From: Anaerolineales bacterium UBA4823 | GTDB taxonomy: Bacteria; Chloroflexota; Anaerolineae; Anaerolineales; UBA4823 | Assembly: GCA_002402275.1 (NCBI GenBank) | Contig: DHFN01000253.1 | Span: 1-8,583 of the forward strand | DNA: 8,583 nt | Direction of reading: 5' to 3' | Shown: positions 1-5,210 of the stretch, piece by piece | How positions within the stretch are numbered: the stretch's first letter is position 1 | Layout: every line of letters starts with the position of its first letter | Translations under genes and position numbers: made by a program | The notes under the pieces: generated by a model | Database searches by the model: none | What the model saw: only the letters and a program-made list of their open reading frames with translations | Told to the model about the DNA's origin: nothing

Positions 1-457
1 AGTCTTCGTATGGATGGACAAGGATGTAGCCATGCTCTGCCATCTCCTCGCGGACTTTCTTCATGCGCTCGTCGTATTTGCGTCTCCACACAATCACATT
101 CGCCCCCATCGCGCGGGCATTCTCAATCTTGAGGGCTGGTGCATCCTCCGGGATGACCACCGTCGTATGAATACCGAGCATCTGTCCGATGAAAGCACAG
201 GACTGTCCGTGATTACCGGACGAGCTGGTGATTATACCTTTCTTCAGCTCGTCTGAGGTCAAAGACAGCACCTTGCTGAGTGCGCCCCGCAGCTTAAAGG
301 CGCCAGAGATTTGCAGCATCTCCGGCTTGAGATAGGCTTGGCACCCCAATGCCGCATCCATGCCCTGCTCCCGGAGCAATGGTGTGTGCCTGATGTAGGG
401 TCGGATACGCTCCGCAGCTTCCAGGACATCCTGTAAAGTTACTGAGGTTTTTTCCAT
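1..457 (-). CDS. Threonine/serine dehydratase (PLP-dependent), N-terminal part, runs off left edge
   Basis: The frame stays open from the ATG at 457-455 to the left edge, giving 152 codons of a fold-type II PLP enzyme. Threonine dehydratases deaminate threonine to 2-oxobutyrate plus ammonia (serine to pyruvate) in the cytoplasm. Visible signatures are the PLP-lysine motif SGAFKLRGA at residues 51-59, with K55 as the Schiff-base lysine, and the phosphate-binding loop SSGNHGQS at residues 79-86. The usual S-F-K triad reads A-F-K here. About half of the usual 320-residue catalytic domain is present, so an ACT regulatory domain (biosynthetic type) cannot be checked. The start is set by AAGGGAG at 470-464, six bases upstream. 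My hand count gives about 54% G+C over bases 1-240, higher than the neighbouring DNA. Serine racemase is a close relative that this fragment cannot exclude. Confidence 0.9.
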   Translation of the reverse strand, partial: MEKTSVTLQDVLEAAERIRPYIRHTPLLREQGMDAALGCQAYLKPEMLQISGAFKLRGALSKVLSLTSDELKKGIITSSSGNHGQSCAFIGQMLGIHTTVVIPEDAPALKIENARAMGANVIVWRRKYDERMKKVREEMAEHGYILVHPYED

Positions 458-506
458 GATATTCTCCCTTTTATGGGTTATATTTCATATAATATAAATA
501 ATATTC

Positions 507-512
507 ATTATA
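507..512 (-). promoter_or_regulatory. Possible -10 box for the threonine dehydratase gene
   Basis: On the minus strand the consensus hexamer TATAAT occurs at 512-507, about 50 bases before the dehydratase ATG and inside a very AT-rich stretch (480-515). No recognisable -35 box lies 16-18 bases upstream and there is no TGn extension, so this is only a candidate. Confidence 0.25.
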
Positions 513-586
513 TGAGTCTGGTCTAAAAAGCCAGTTTTTCAATTTCGTGGTATTTTCGATTTATTGTTAAAAAAATCATTGTGAGA

Positions 587-618
587 AACTTTTATCCCGT
601 GCAATCGGGACAAAAGCT
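587..618 (-). terminator. Strong hairpin downstream of transposase remnant, possible terminator or IS-end structure
   Basis: The arms 590-599 (TTTTATCCCG on the plus strand) and 606-615 (CGGGACAAAA) enclose a six-base loop. In a minus-strand RNA the A/C mismatch of the plus strand becomes a G-U wobble, and the stem extends outward to 587/618, about 13 pairs with two wobbles. It lies about 90 bases past the stop of the transposase remnant. Only a short, broken T-tract (GTTTCTC) follows on the minus strand, so termination is possible but not assured. It could equally be part of the insertion sequence end. Confidence 0.4.
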
Positions 619-705
619 GTCTCGGGCGCTATATTTATGGTTGAGGGTTTAAAATTATTTCTTCCTTGAAATAGGATCAACTTAATCTCTTTCTCTTTCT
701 ATTTT

Positions 706-930
706 TTAGGTACTTGATCGGGCTATTTCCAATGTTTGTGAACTTATGTAACGATATATTCTTCCAAAGTTCACACTTATTCCTCCGGCATAGGCAAATA
801 GCTCTGTTTTGAATAACCCTCTCACTTTTAGCTTTCGGTTATTTATCTTTCTTGAAAACTCGCTCACTGTTGCCTCCACGTTTGCCCTTAAGCTTCTTCT
901 TGATTTGGGTATTTTTACTATTTGTAGAAT
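706..930 (-). pseudogene. C-terminal fragment of a DDE transposase (IS1182/IS4-like)
   Basis: A minus-strand frame, open for 89 codons with no in-frame ATG, ends at the TAA at 708-706. Its product contains LRANVEATVSEFSRK, KLKVRGLFKTELFAYAGG and ISVNFGRIYRY, which I recognise as the typical C-terminal tail of IS-encoded DDE transposases (ANVEATVxEF ... KxKVRGxFK ... INFGRIYRY). The whole catalytic core, a few hundred residues upstream, is missing, so this is an inactive remnant. At its 5' side the frame runs straight into an unrelated sequence resembling the start of a PLP enzyme (931-993); the join lies somewhere near 910-931. The family call is from memory of motifs, not from a search. Confidence 0.65.
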
Positions 931-993
931 ACCATCATAAGGACCTTGTCCGCCATGAATAACTGTTGTACCTGGTCAAAATTTTTCTTTTAT
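931..993 (-). pseudogene. Dead 5' end of a cystathionine/methionine gamma-lyase-type PLP enzyme
   Basis: Minus-strand AAAGGAGG (1006-999) is followed after five bases by ATA AAA GAA AAA TTT TGA CCA. Reading on gives PGTTVIHGGQGPYDG. Enzymes of the Cys/Met metabolism PLP family (methionine gamma-lyase, cystathionine gamma-synthase/lyase) start very similarly, with a short leader, then G(F)xT.xIHxGQxPD. If ATA was once ATG and TGA once GGA, the start would read MKEKFGPGTTVIHGGQ, a normal start for that family. So I infer a gene killed by a lost start codon and one nonsense change, then cut at about codon 21 by the transposase remnant. A good promoter at 1101-1073 supports a former real gene. 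The match is short, so the family is uncertain. Confidence 0.5.
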
Positions 994-1072
994 ATTATCC
1001 TCCTTTATGTATAAAAACCAAATCACACTATCGGATTTTATATAATAAAATTAGTTTTCACAATATAAATAT

Positions 1073-1101
1073 ATAATAACACATTCTCTATTAATTGTCA
1101 A
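1073..1101 (-). promoter_or_regulatory. Near-consensus sigma-A promoter driving the dead PLP-enzyme leader
   Basis: On the minus strand a perfect -35 TTGACA (1101-1096) is followed by a 17-base spacer, a TGT extension and a -10 TATTAT (1078-1073). The start of transcription would be near 1066, leaving about 70 bases of leader before the AAAGGAGG ribosome site at 1006-999. The leader carries ATTGTGAA at 1064-1057. No intact gene lies downstream of it before the transposase remnant. Confidence 0.6.
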
Positions 1102-1113
1102 TATTTCGCGTTA

Positions 1114-1134
1114 TATCAAATAAAATGTTACCGA
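1114..1134 (+). repeat. Direct repeat copy 1 at insertion sequence end (TGTTACCGA)
   Basis: This copy consists of TATCAAA, a T, then AAAATGTTACCGA. A second copy at 1148-1169 differs only by AG in place of T. Paired short direct repeats just outside a transposase start are typical transposase-binding sites at insertion sequence ends. Confidence 0.6.
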
Positions 1135-1147
1135 AGTATCATCGTTC

Positions 1148-1169
1148 TATCAAAAGAAAATGTTACCGA
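1148..1169 (+). repeat. Direct repeat copy 2 at insertion sequence end (TGTTACCGA)
   Basis: This is the second copy of the TATCAAA...AAAATGTTACCGA unit, 34 bases after the first, ending eight bases before the ATG of the truncated transposase. It is itself flanked by an inverted pair, CATCGTTC (1140-1147) and GAACGATG (1172-1179). Confidence 0.6.
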
Positions 1170-1176
1170 GGGAACG

Positions 1177-1272
1177 ATGGCTGAAACAGATCCAATGAAT
1201 ATATCAGAACGACGAAAATACTTGCACAAGATGAGAATTATTTACTGGCAAACCAAAAAAAAGGACACATAA
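1177..1272 (+). pseudogene. Truncated N-terminus of an integrase-type (IS481/ISNCY-like) transposase
   Basis: ATG at 1177, with GAGGG four bases upstream, opens a 31-codon frame ending at the TAA at 1270-1272. The product contains ISERRKYLHKMRIIYW followed by a lysine-rich stretch. I recognise this as the usual opening of a group of rve-integrase transposases (ERRKYL..M..RYW.A.KKEK). The family normally continues for several hundred residues with a helix-turn-helix and a DDE catalytic core, all absent here. Past the stop the frame reads YLI, another stop, then HKWSVI, which may be further decayed sequence, before the IclR gene is reached at 1317. The element is therefore a left-end stub, not mobile by itself. 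The assignment rests on motif memory. Confidence 0.55.
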
Positions 1273-1316
1273 TATCTGATCTGAAATAGAACTGCAAATC
1301 ACAAGTGGAGTGTAAT

Positions 1317-2147
1317 TTATTGATGGTATCCTAATTCTCCAGAAATTTTGTTAGCGCTTTTGATTAATTCATTAGTAAAATTTTTTAGGAGTTCCTCATT
1401 AAATAATTGGCTTGAAAGGCCTGAAATGTCAATCGCAGCAACGATAGAATTACGATGGTCAAAAACTGGAGCTGCTATTGAGCCAAGCCCGACGATTAGT
1501 TCACCATTTTGAAGAGTAAATCCTTGTTGGCGAATTTGTACTAACTCTTTTTTGAATAAATCAATACTAAACTCTGATTGCATAAATTTTTGAGTGATAT
1601 TAAGTTGAGAAATTAAATGTTCCCATGTTTCAATGGGTTGATAGGCTAAAAGGACTTTTCCTAACGCAGTAGCAAAAGTTGGCAATCGCTCTCCGATATT
1701 GGTACGAAAATATATTCGATCCGGAATTTCTGCTACCGCAACCATGACCGTGTCAACCCCATCTAGCACAGCAAGTCTAACGGTCTCATTAACAATTTTG
1801 GCTAGTTCCAATATTATAGGTAATGCAACCTGCCGGACAATAATACCTTCACGTGCTGGAAGACTAATTGTAAGCATCCGTAAACCCTGCCGATATCGCT
1901 TTGTCTCTTCATCGCGAATGAGATATCCTAATTTCTCCAGAGTATAGACAAAACGGAAAACCGTAGCTTGGTCCAAATTATTAATTTCAGCGATTTCCGA
2001 AACTTTTAATGAGGGTCGCGCCACGGTAAATGTAGACAAGATTTGCAACCCACGCACTAGTGAAGACACAACATAGTTATCATTTATCTCTTCATCATTT
2101 GTAAATATTTTTTTATTATCCTGGCTTATTTTTGTCATCTTATTCAT
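1317..2147 (-). CDS. IclR-family transcriptional regulator
   Basis: The 276-residue product is a normal length for the family after a slightly long N-terminus. Residues 27-90 form the winged helix-turn-helix: SSLVRGLQILSTF opens helix 1, LKVSEIAEINNLDQATVFRFVYTLEKLGYL (in two parts, 47-76) carries the recognition helix, and a basic wing follows. Residues 105-275 are the effector-binding domain, with GSIAAPVFDHRNSIVAAI and DISG at 222-243. IclR proteins act as dimers or tetramers in the cytoplasm and control catabolic or transport genes in response to a small acid or aromatic metabolite; the ligand here cannot be read off. The ATG at 2147 is fixed by a perfect AAGGAGG at 2162-2156, eight bases upstream. 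A second ATG three codons in is less well placed. The gene is divergent from the aminotransferase, which is its likely target. Confidence 0.93.
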   Translation of the reverse strand: MNKMTKISQDNKKIFTNDEEINDNYVVSSLVRGLQILSTFTVARPSLKVSEIAEINNLDQATVFRFVYTLEKLGYLIRDEETKRYRQGLRMLTISLPAREGIIVRQVALPIILELAKIVNETVRLAVLDGVDTVMVAVAEIPDRIYFRTNIGERLPTFATALGKVLLAYQPIETWEHLISQLNITQKFMQSEFSIDLFKKELVQIRQQGFTLQNGELIVGLGSIAAPVFDHRNSIVAAIDISGLSSQLFNEELLKNFTNELIKSANKISGELGYHQ

Positions 2148-2253
2148 AGAGATAACCTCCTTAATGATTATTTATAGAATAAAATTATATTATAAATATT
2201 GACAGATTATTTTGATTTTGGATTCGATTTTATATTTTTGTAAATTGATCCTC

Positions 2254-2269
2254 TGTCCATATGTTGACA
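2254..2269. promoter_or_regulatory. Imperfect palindrome over the -35 box, candidate operator
   Basis: TGTCCATATGTTGACA pairs TGTC with GACA at its ends and matches at most inner positions. It includes the -35 hexamer of the aminotransferase promoter, so a bound protein would block polymerase. It lies between the divergent regulator and its likely target. Which protein binds is inference. Confidence 0.35.
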
Positions 2270-2291
2270 ATAATGGCAAGTTTGTTATAAT
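2264..2291 (+). promoter_or_regulatory. Consensus sigma-A promoter of the aminotransferase gene
   Basis: A perfect -35 TTGACA (2264-2269) and a perfect -10 TATAAT (2286-2291) are separated by 16 bases, and the -10 is preceded by TGT as an extended -10 element. Transcription should begin near 2298, giving a leader of about 75 bases. Such a strong promoter would normally need a repressor, which fits the adjacent IclR gene. Confidence 0.7.
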
Positions 2292-2315
2292 AATAATTAT
2301 AATATAAAAATATAT

Positions 2316-2328
2316 TTCACATTGTGAA
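2316..2328. promoter_or_regulatory. Perfect palindrome TTCACA-T-TGTGAA just after the transcription start, candidate operator
   Basis: Perfect six-base arms surround a central T, and TATA flanks both sides (2311-2314 and 2329-2332) with a one-base offset. It sits about 20-30 bases downstream of the predicted start site, a typical road-block repressor position. The half-site ATTGTGAA also appears in the leader of the dead gene at 1064-1057 (minus). Binding by the IclR protein is inference; a CRP/FNR-type or other regulator could also use such a site. Confidence 0.45.
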
Positions 2329-2374
2329 TATAATTACCCTCTTAATTAACCCACATAAATAAAAGAAGGAAGTT

Positions 2375-3643
2375 ATGTACGATAAAATATTACCCCATGT
2401 TTCCCCCATTTGGAATCGAAATACAAATTTAATTGTCGACCATGCCAAAGGATCCTATATCTATGATGTTCATGGTAATAAATACCTCGATTTTACCAGC
2501 GGGATTGGCGTGACTAGCACAGGCCATTGTCATCCCAAAGTGGTCGCGGCAATTCAGGAACAGGCTAGCCAATTACTTCATGGACAAATTAATATTTATT
2601 ATCACAAACCATTACTTGAATTAATCGAAGCTTTGCAGCAAGTTGTTCCCACTAGTATGGATAGTTTTTACTTTACCAACAGCGGCGCAGAGTGTATCGA
2701 GGCATCAGTGAAGCTCGCCAAACACGCTACCGGACGCACAAATGTGATTGTCTTCAATGGAGGATTCCACGGGCGTACCCATTTAACAATGGCAATGACC
2801 TCAAGTAAAGTTGGGTTACGCCGAAACTACCAACCCTTGGTTCCAGGAATATTTGTAGCACCCTATCCTTATTCGTTTTATTATGGTATGGAGGATGATG
2901 ATACCACCGATCTTTGTCTAAAAGAATTAAAAAAATTACTCAAAGGGCAGAGTGCCCCTGAAGAAACTGCCTGTATGGTGATTGAACCAGTACTTGGAGA
3001 AGGTGGTTATGTAGTCCCACCAATCCGTTTTATGCAGGAATTACGGGATATCTGTACTAATTATGGCATTTTGCTGATTGCTGACGAGGTCCAAAGTGGT
3101 TTTGGCCGCACGGGAAAATTCTTTGCATTCGAACACTATGGAATAGTTCCTGATATAATGGCAGTTGCAAAAGGTATAGCCTCAGGTTTGCCCCTCTCAG
3201 GTGTAATCACTCGTTCTGATTTAGCAGCAAAATGGTTACCTGGGTCGCATGGAGGTACTTATGGTGGAAATGCTGTTGCATGCGCGGCAGCAATCGCAAC
3301 ATTGAAAGTTATCCAAGAGGAAGGATTAGTGCAAAATGCTCAAGTTCGGGGTGAGCAATTACGAGAACGCTTGAAAGAATTACAATATCTATATCCAACC
3401 ATGATAGGTGATGTACGCGGTTTAGGATTAATGGATGCAGTCGAGTTCACTAACCAGGGTCAACCTGATCCCAATATGACTAAAGCTGTTGTTTCTTCAG
3501 CCTTGGAAAAAGGCTTGATTTTATTGACCTGTGGAACATTTGACAATGTTATCCGTTGGATACCCCCCTTGATAGTTACCCAGCAAGAAATCGATCAAGG
3601 AGCGGATATATTTTCTCAAGCTCTAAATAAATGCTCTAAATAA
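2375..3643 (+). CDS. Class III pyridoxal-phosphate aminotransferase (4-aminobutyrate/ornithine type)
   Basis: The 422-residue product matches full-length class III (fold-type I) aminotransferases, cytoplasmic enzymes that move an amino group, usually a terminal one, to 2-oxoglutarate or pyruvate. Visible features: N-terminal GSYIYDVHGNKYLDFTSG (26-43), cofactor phosphate loop TNSGAECIEA (101-110), NGGFHGRT (128-135), IEP (203-205), the pyridine-nitrogen aspartate in ADEVQSGFGRTG (D237), the Schiff-base lysine in AVAKG (K266), GTYGGNA (294-300) and RGLGLM (348-353, R348 conserved). All catalytic positions are present, so it should be active. The start has AGAAGGA four bases upstream. Motifs fit the GabT branch best, but substrate (GABA, beta-alanine, ornithine, or an alpha-amino acid or racemase-like relative) is not determined. 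It is divergent from the IclR gene and convergent with the MFS gene. Confidence 0.93.
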   Translation: MYDKILPHVSPIWNRNTNLIVDHAKGSYIYDVHGNKYLDFTSGIGVTSTGHCHPKVVAAIQEQASQLLHGQINIYYHKPLLELIEALQQVVPTSMDSFYFTNSGAECIEASVKLAKHATGRTNVIVFNGGFHGRTHLTMAMTSSKVGLRRNYQPLVPGIFVAPYPYSFYYGMEDDDTTDLCLKELKKLLKGQSAPEETACMVIEPVLGEGGYVVPPIRFMQELRDICTNYGILLIADEVQSGFGRTGKFFAFEHYGIVPDIMAVAKGIASGLPLSGVITRSDLAAKWLPGSHGGTYGGNAVACAAAIATLKVIQEEGLVQNAQVRGEQLRERLKELQYLYPTMIGDVRGLGLMDAVEFTNQGQPDPNMTKAVVSSALEKGLILLTCGTFDNVIRWIPPLIVTQQEIDQGADIFSQALNKCSK

Positions 3644-3657
3644 TAAATATTATCTAC

Positions 3658-3710
3658 AAGCTTGCTCTTCCTGGGAAAATTAAATAATATCCTCCCTCGT
3701 GGGCAAGCTT
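3658..3710. repeat. Inverted repeat AAGCTTGCTC / GGGCAAGCTT
   Basis: The arms 3658-3667 and 3701-3710 can form ten pairs (one G-U) around a loop of 33 bases, starting 15 bases past the aminotransferase stop. No T-run follows, so it is not a classic terminator. It may protect the mRNA 3' end. Confidence 0.4.
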
Positions 3711-3740
3711 CGCGCTATAATTCAATCTACATTGGAAATC

Positions 3741-3790
3741 AATCTCATTTCGCATATTACACTTTCAGAGGACATAATGCAAATGAGATT
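3741..3790 (+). terminator. Terminator hairpin between convergent genes
   Basis: AATCTCATTT (3741-3750) pairs perfectly with AAATGAGATT (3781-3790). With one bulged C at 3751 the stem continues by GCAT/ATGC, giving 14 pairs. TTAATTATT follows on the plus strand. It lies 98 bases past the aminotransferase stop and eight bases past the MFS stop on the other strand, so it may serve both genes, more convincingly the plus strand. The stem is AT-rich. Confidence 0.5.
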
Positions 3791-3797
3791 TTAATTA

Positions 3798-5042
3798 TTA
3801 GGATTGGGGTAGGTTTTTCCCATCTCGCCAAGCAATGGATGTGAAGGTGAGTGCAGTACAGGCAGTTATTGCTGTAAAAATAACAATTGTCTTTTGATAC
3901 GATTGGGTTGATTCCAATGAGATACCAAACAAGATAGGTCCTAAAACATCAGCAATACTGGTTATAAAAAATACAGTTGATGTAGCAACCGCAATTGAGT
4001 TTGAACCCACTATATCTCCAATAACTGTAGATAAGATTCCCCAAGATGAAGCTATACTCAAGCCAATCGCAATCGAAACTAGAGCAATCAACCAAATCCT
4101 ACTAGATGAATTAAGTAAAATTAGCATTGTGTAAGCAACCACCGAGAGCCAATTGACAATGCTGAGCAACCAGATCCGATTTTTTGAAAAAAACTGATCT
4201 GCCATAAAACCCCAAAATAATCTCCCCCCAATACCTACTAATTGTATTAAACCAGAGAAAAAACCTGCAGTAACAGGAGTTGTTTTAACAACATCAACGA
4301 AAAATAGGGTTATAAAAACTTCAACTGACATGCTTAATACATAAAAACCATAAACAATAGCAATCTTCAGAAATAAGGGAGATCGAACATAAGATGGACT
4401 ATTGTCATTATTGACACTAGATAACTTGGAATAATCTTTGGGAATTTGATTTCGGCAGATTAATCCCCCGCATAAGGTGATTATTCCCAAAATCAAATAA
4501 CAAGTTTCCCAACCTTTATATGAGCCGAGGGGAGGTAGAGTGATAGCTCCTAAAAAACCGCCGAATGGTGAGGCAGCGTAGATAATTCCCATAACCACAC
4601 CCCTATAAGCTGGTGAAAATGTTCTGGAAATGAGTCGATTTATTAAAGGAAAAATCCCAGCTCTAATTAAACCCAAAATAAACAAAGTTACCAGCAAACC
4701 AATAAGTGATTTCTGAAATGAGAAAATGATAAAATCTAATCCCATACCTATCATTAATAGAGGGAAAACATTTCGGGTTTCTAGATGATCTAGCCTGTGT
4801 CCAATTGGTAAAACAGCTAATAAAGTCCCTCCTGTAATTGCTGCTGACAAATATGCATATTGGCTCTCTTTAATGTTTAGCCCTGAACGGATAAATGGAG
4901 CTAAAAAGATAATTGAACGGACAGCGAGAGTGTCTATACAGAGTCCAAAAATTGTGATGGCTGCAATGTCCCAATGCTTTGCTAGGGGGTTGATATTTTT
5001 TTGAGATAAAGTATTCGATGTTGAAGAGCGGTTATCACTCAT
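3798..5042 (-). CDS. Major facilitator superfamily (MFS) transporter
   Basis: The 414-residue product is highly hydrophobic, with about 12 membrane segments in two halves separated by a hydrophilic loop at about 197-222 (RNQIPKDYSKLSS...). The loop between segments 2 and 3 shows a degenerate MFS motif A, GHRLDHLETRN (81-91), and its echo in the second half is GFMADQFFSKNR (278-289). GVVMGIIYAASPFGGFLG (148-165) resembles segment 5 of the family. Length and layout fit secondary carriers that move organic anions, sugars or drugs by proton or solute exchange; the substrate is unknown. The ATG at 5042 follows GGGA at four bases; the frame is open further upstream but offers no better start. It lies 152 bases downstream of the ABC operon on the same strand, so co-transcription is possible, and it is convergent with the aminotransferase. 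Confidence 0.85.
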   Translation of the reverse strand: MSDNRSSTSNTLSQKNINPLAKHWDIAAITIFGLCIDTLAVRSIIFLAPFIRSGLNIKESQYAYLSAAITGGTLLAVLPIGHRLDHLETRNVFPLLMIGMGLDFIIFSFQKSLIGLLVTLFILGLIRAGIFPLINRLISRTFSPAYRGVVMGIIYAASPFGGFLGAITLPPLGSYKGWETCYLILGIITLCGGLICRNQIPKDYSKLSSVNNDNSPSYVRSPLFLKIAIVYGFYVLSMSVEVFITLFFVDVVKTTPVTAGFFSGLIQLVGIGGRLFWGFMADQFFSKNRIWLLSIVNWLSVVAYTMLILLNSSSRIWLIALVSIAIGLSIASSWGILSTVIGDIVGSNSIAVATSTVFFITSIADVLGPILFGISLESTQSYQKTIVIFTAITACTALTFTSIAWRDGKNLPQS

Positions 5043-5082
5043 CTTATCCCATAAACTCCAGATATCCCGCTTTTTTCCTTTG

Positions 5083-5139
5083 TTACCCAGGCAGTAGCTT
5101 TGATTGGAATATCATTAGTAATTGTCCGCTTCTAATCAC
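5083..5139 (-). other. Possible short upstream ORF before the MFS gene (18 codons, GTG start)
   Basis: GGGAGG at 5151-5146 is placed six bases before a GTG at 5139 that opens an 18-codon frame (IRSGQLLMIFQSKLLPG after the start) ending at TAA 5085-5083. The ribosome site is stronger than the one in front of the MFS ATG. It may be a leader peptide, a chance match or the fossil start of another gene. No composition or homology evidence supports it. Confidence 0.2.
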
Positions 5140-5182
5140 ATTGATCCTCCCATATTATCAGATATACAAACTAATAAATGGA

Positions 5183-5210
5183 ATTATAGATAGGTTAGCT
5201 AACTTTCCAA
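5183..5210 (-). promoter_or_regulatory. Possible internal promoter for the MFS gene
   Basis: On the minus strand TTGGAA (5210-5205, four of six matches to -35) is followed by 16 bases and a perfect TATAAT (5188-5183). The -35 overlaps the 3' end of the preceding ATPase gene. It would allow the MFS gene to be transcribed apart from the transporter operon. Confidence 0.35.

Larger units (their letters stand above)
458..1316. other. Stretch without an intact gene: insertion sequence and pseudogene debris
   Basis: No intact coding region is visible in these 859 bases. They contain, left to right, the AT-rich leader of the dehydratase gene, a hairpin, a transposase tail (minus), a dead PLP-enzyme start with ribosome site and promoter (minus), and an insertion sequence left end with a transposase stub (plus). 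The two transposase fragments point in opposite directions and belong to different families, so at least two insertion or deletion events are implied. The gap 1273-1316 shows nothing beyond possible transposase decay. Confidence 0.6.

Noticed and set aside
14..256. Plus-strand open frame of 80 codons
   Set aside because: It lies antisense to the clearly recognisable threonine dehydratase and shows no motif or ribosome site of its own.
516..537. Small CTGG/CCAG hairpin followed by TTTTT on the plus strand
   Set aside because: The stem is only four to five pairs and there is no plus-strand gene upstream for it to terminate.
458..1316. Riboswitch, T-box or CRISPR array in the gene-free stretch
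   Set aside because: No repeated spacer pattern and no conserved leader elements seen; the content is explained by transposase and pseudogene remnants.
2148..2200. Overlapping minus-strand TATAAT hexamers as the IclR gene promoter
   Set aside because: Neither has a -35 box better than three of six matches at 16-18 bases. A promoter must exist nearby but I cannot place it.
2199..2204. Second TTGACA in the divergent control region
   Set aside because: The hexamer 17 bases downstream is attcga and no -10-like sequence sits at a workable distance, so it is not called as a promoter.
3662..3844. Plus-strand open frame of 60 codons in the convergent gap
   Set aside because: It overlaps both inverted repeats and the 3' end of the MFS gene, has no ribosome site and no recognisable motif.
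5194..5203. Perfect palindrome GTTAGCTAAC at the end of the F ATPase gene
   Set aside because: Ten bases without a loop or T-run; short enough to be chance in coding sequence.
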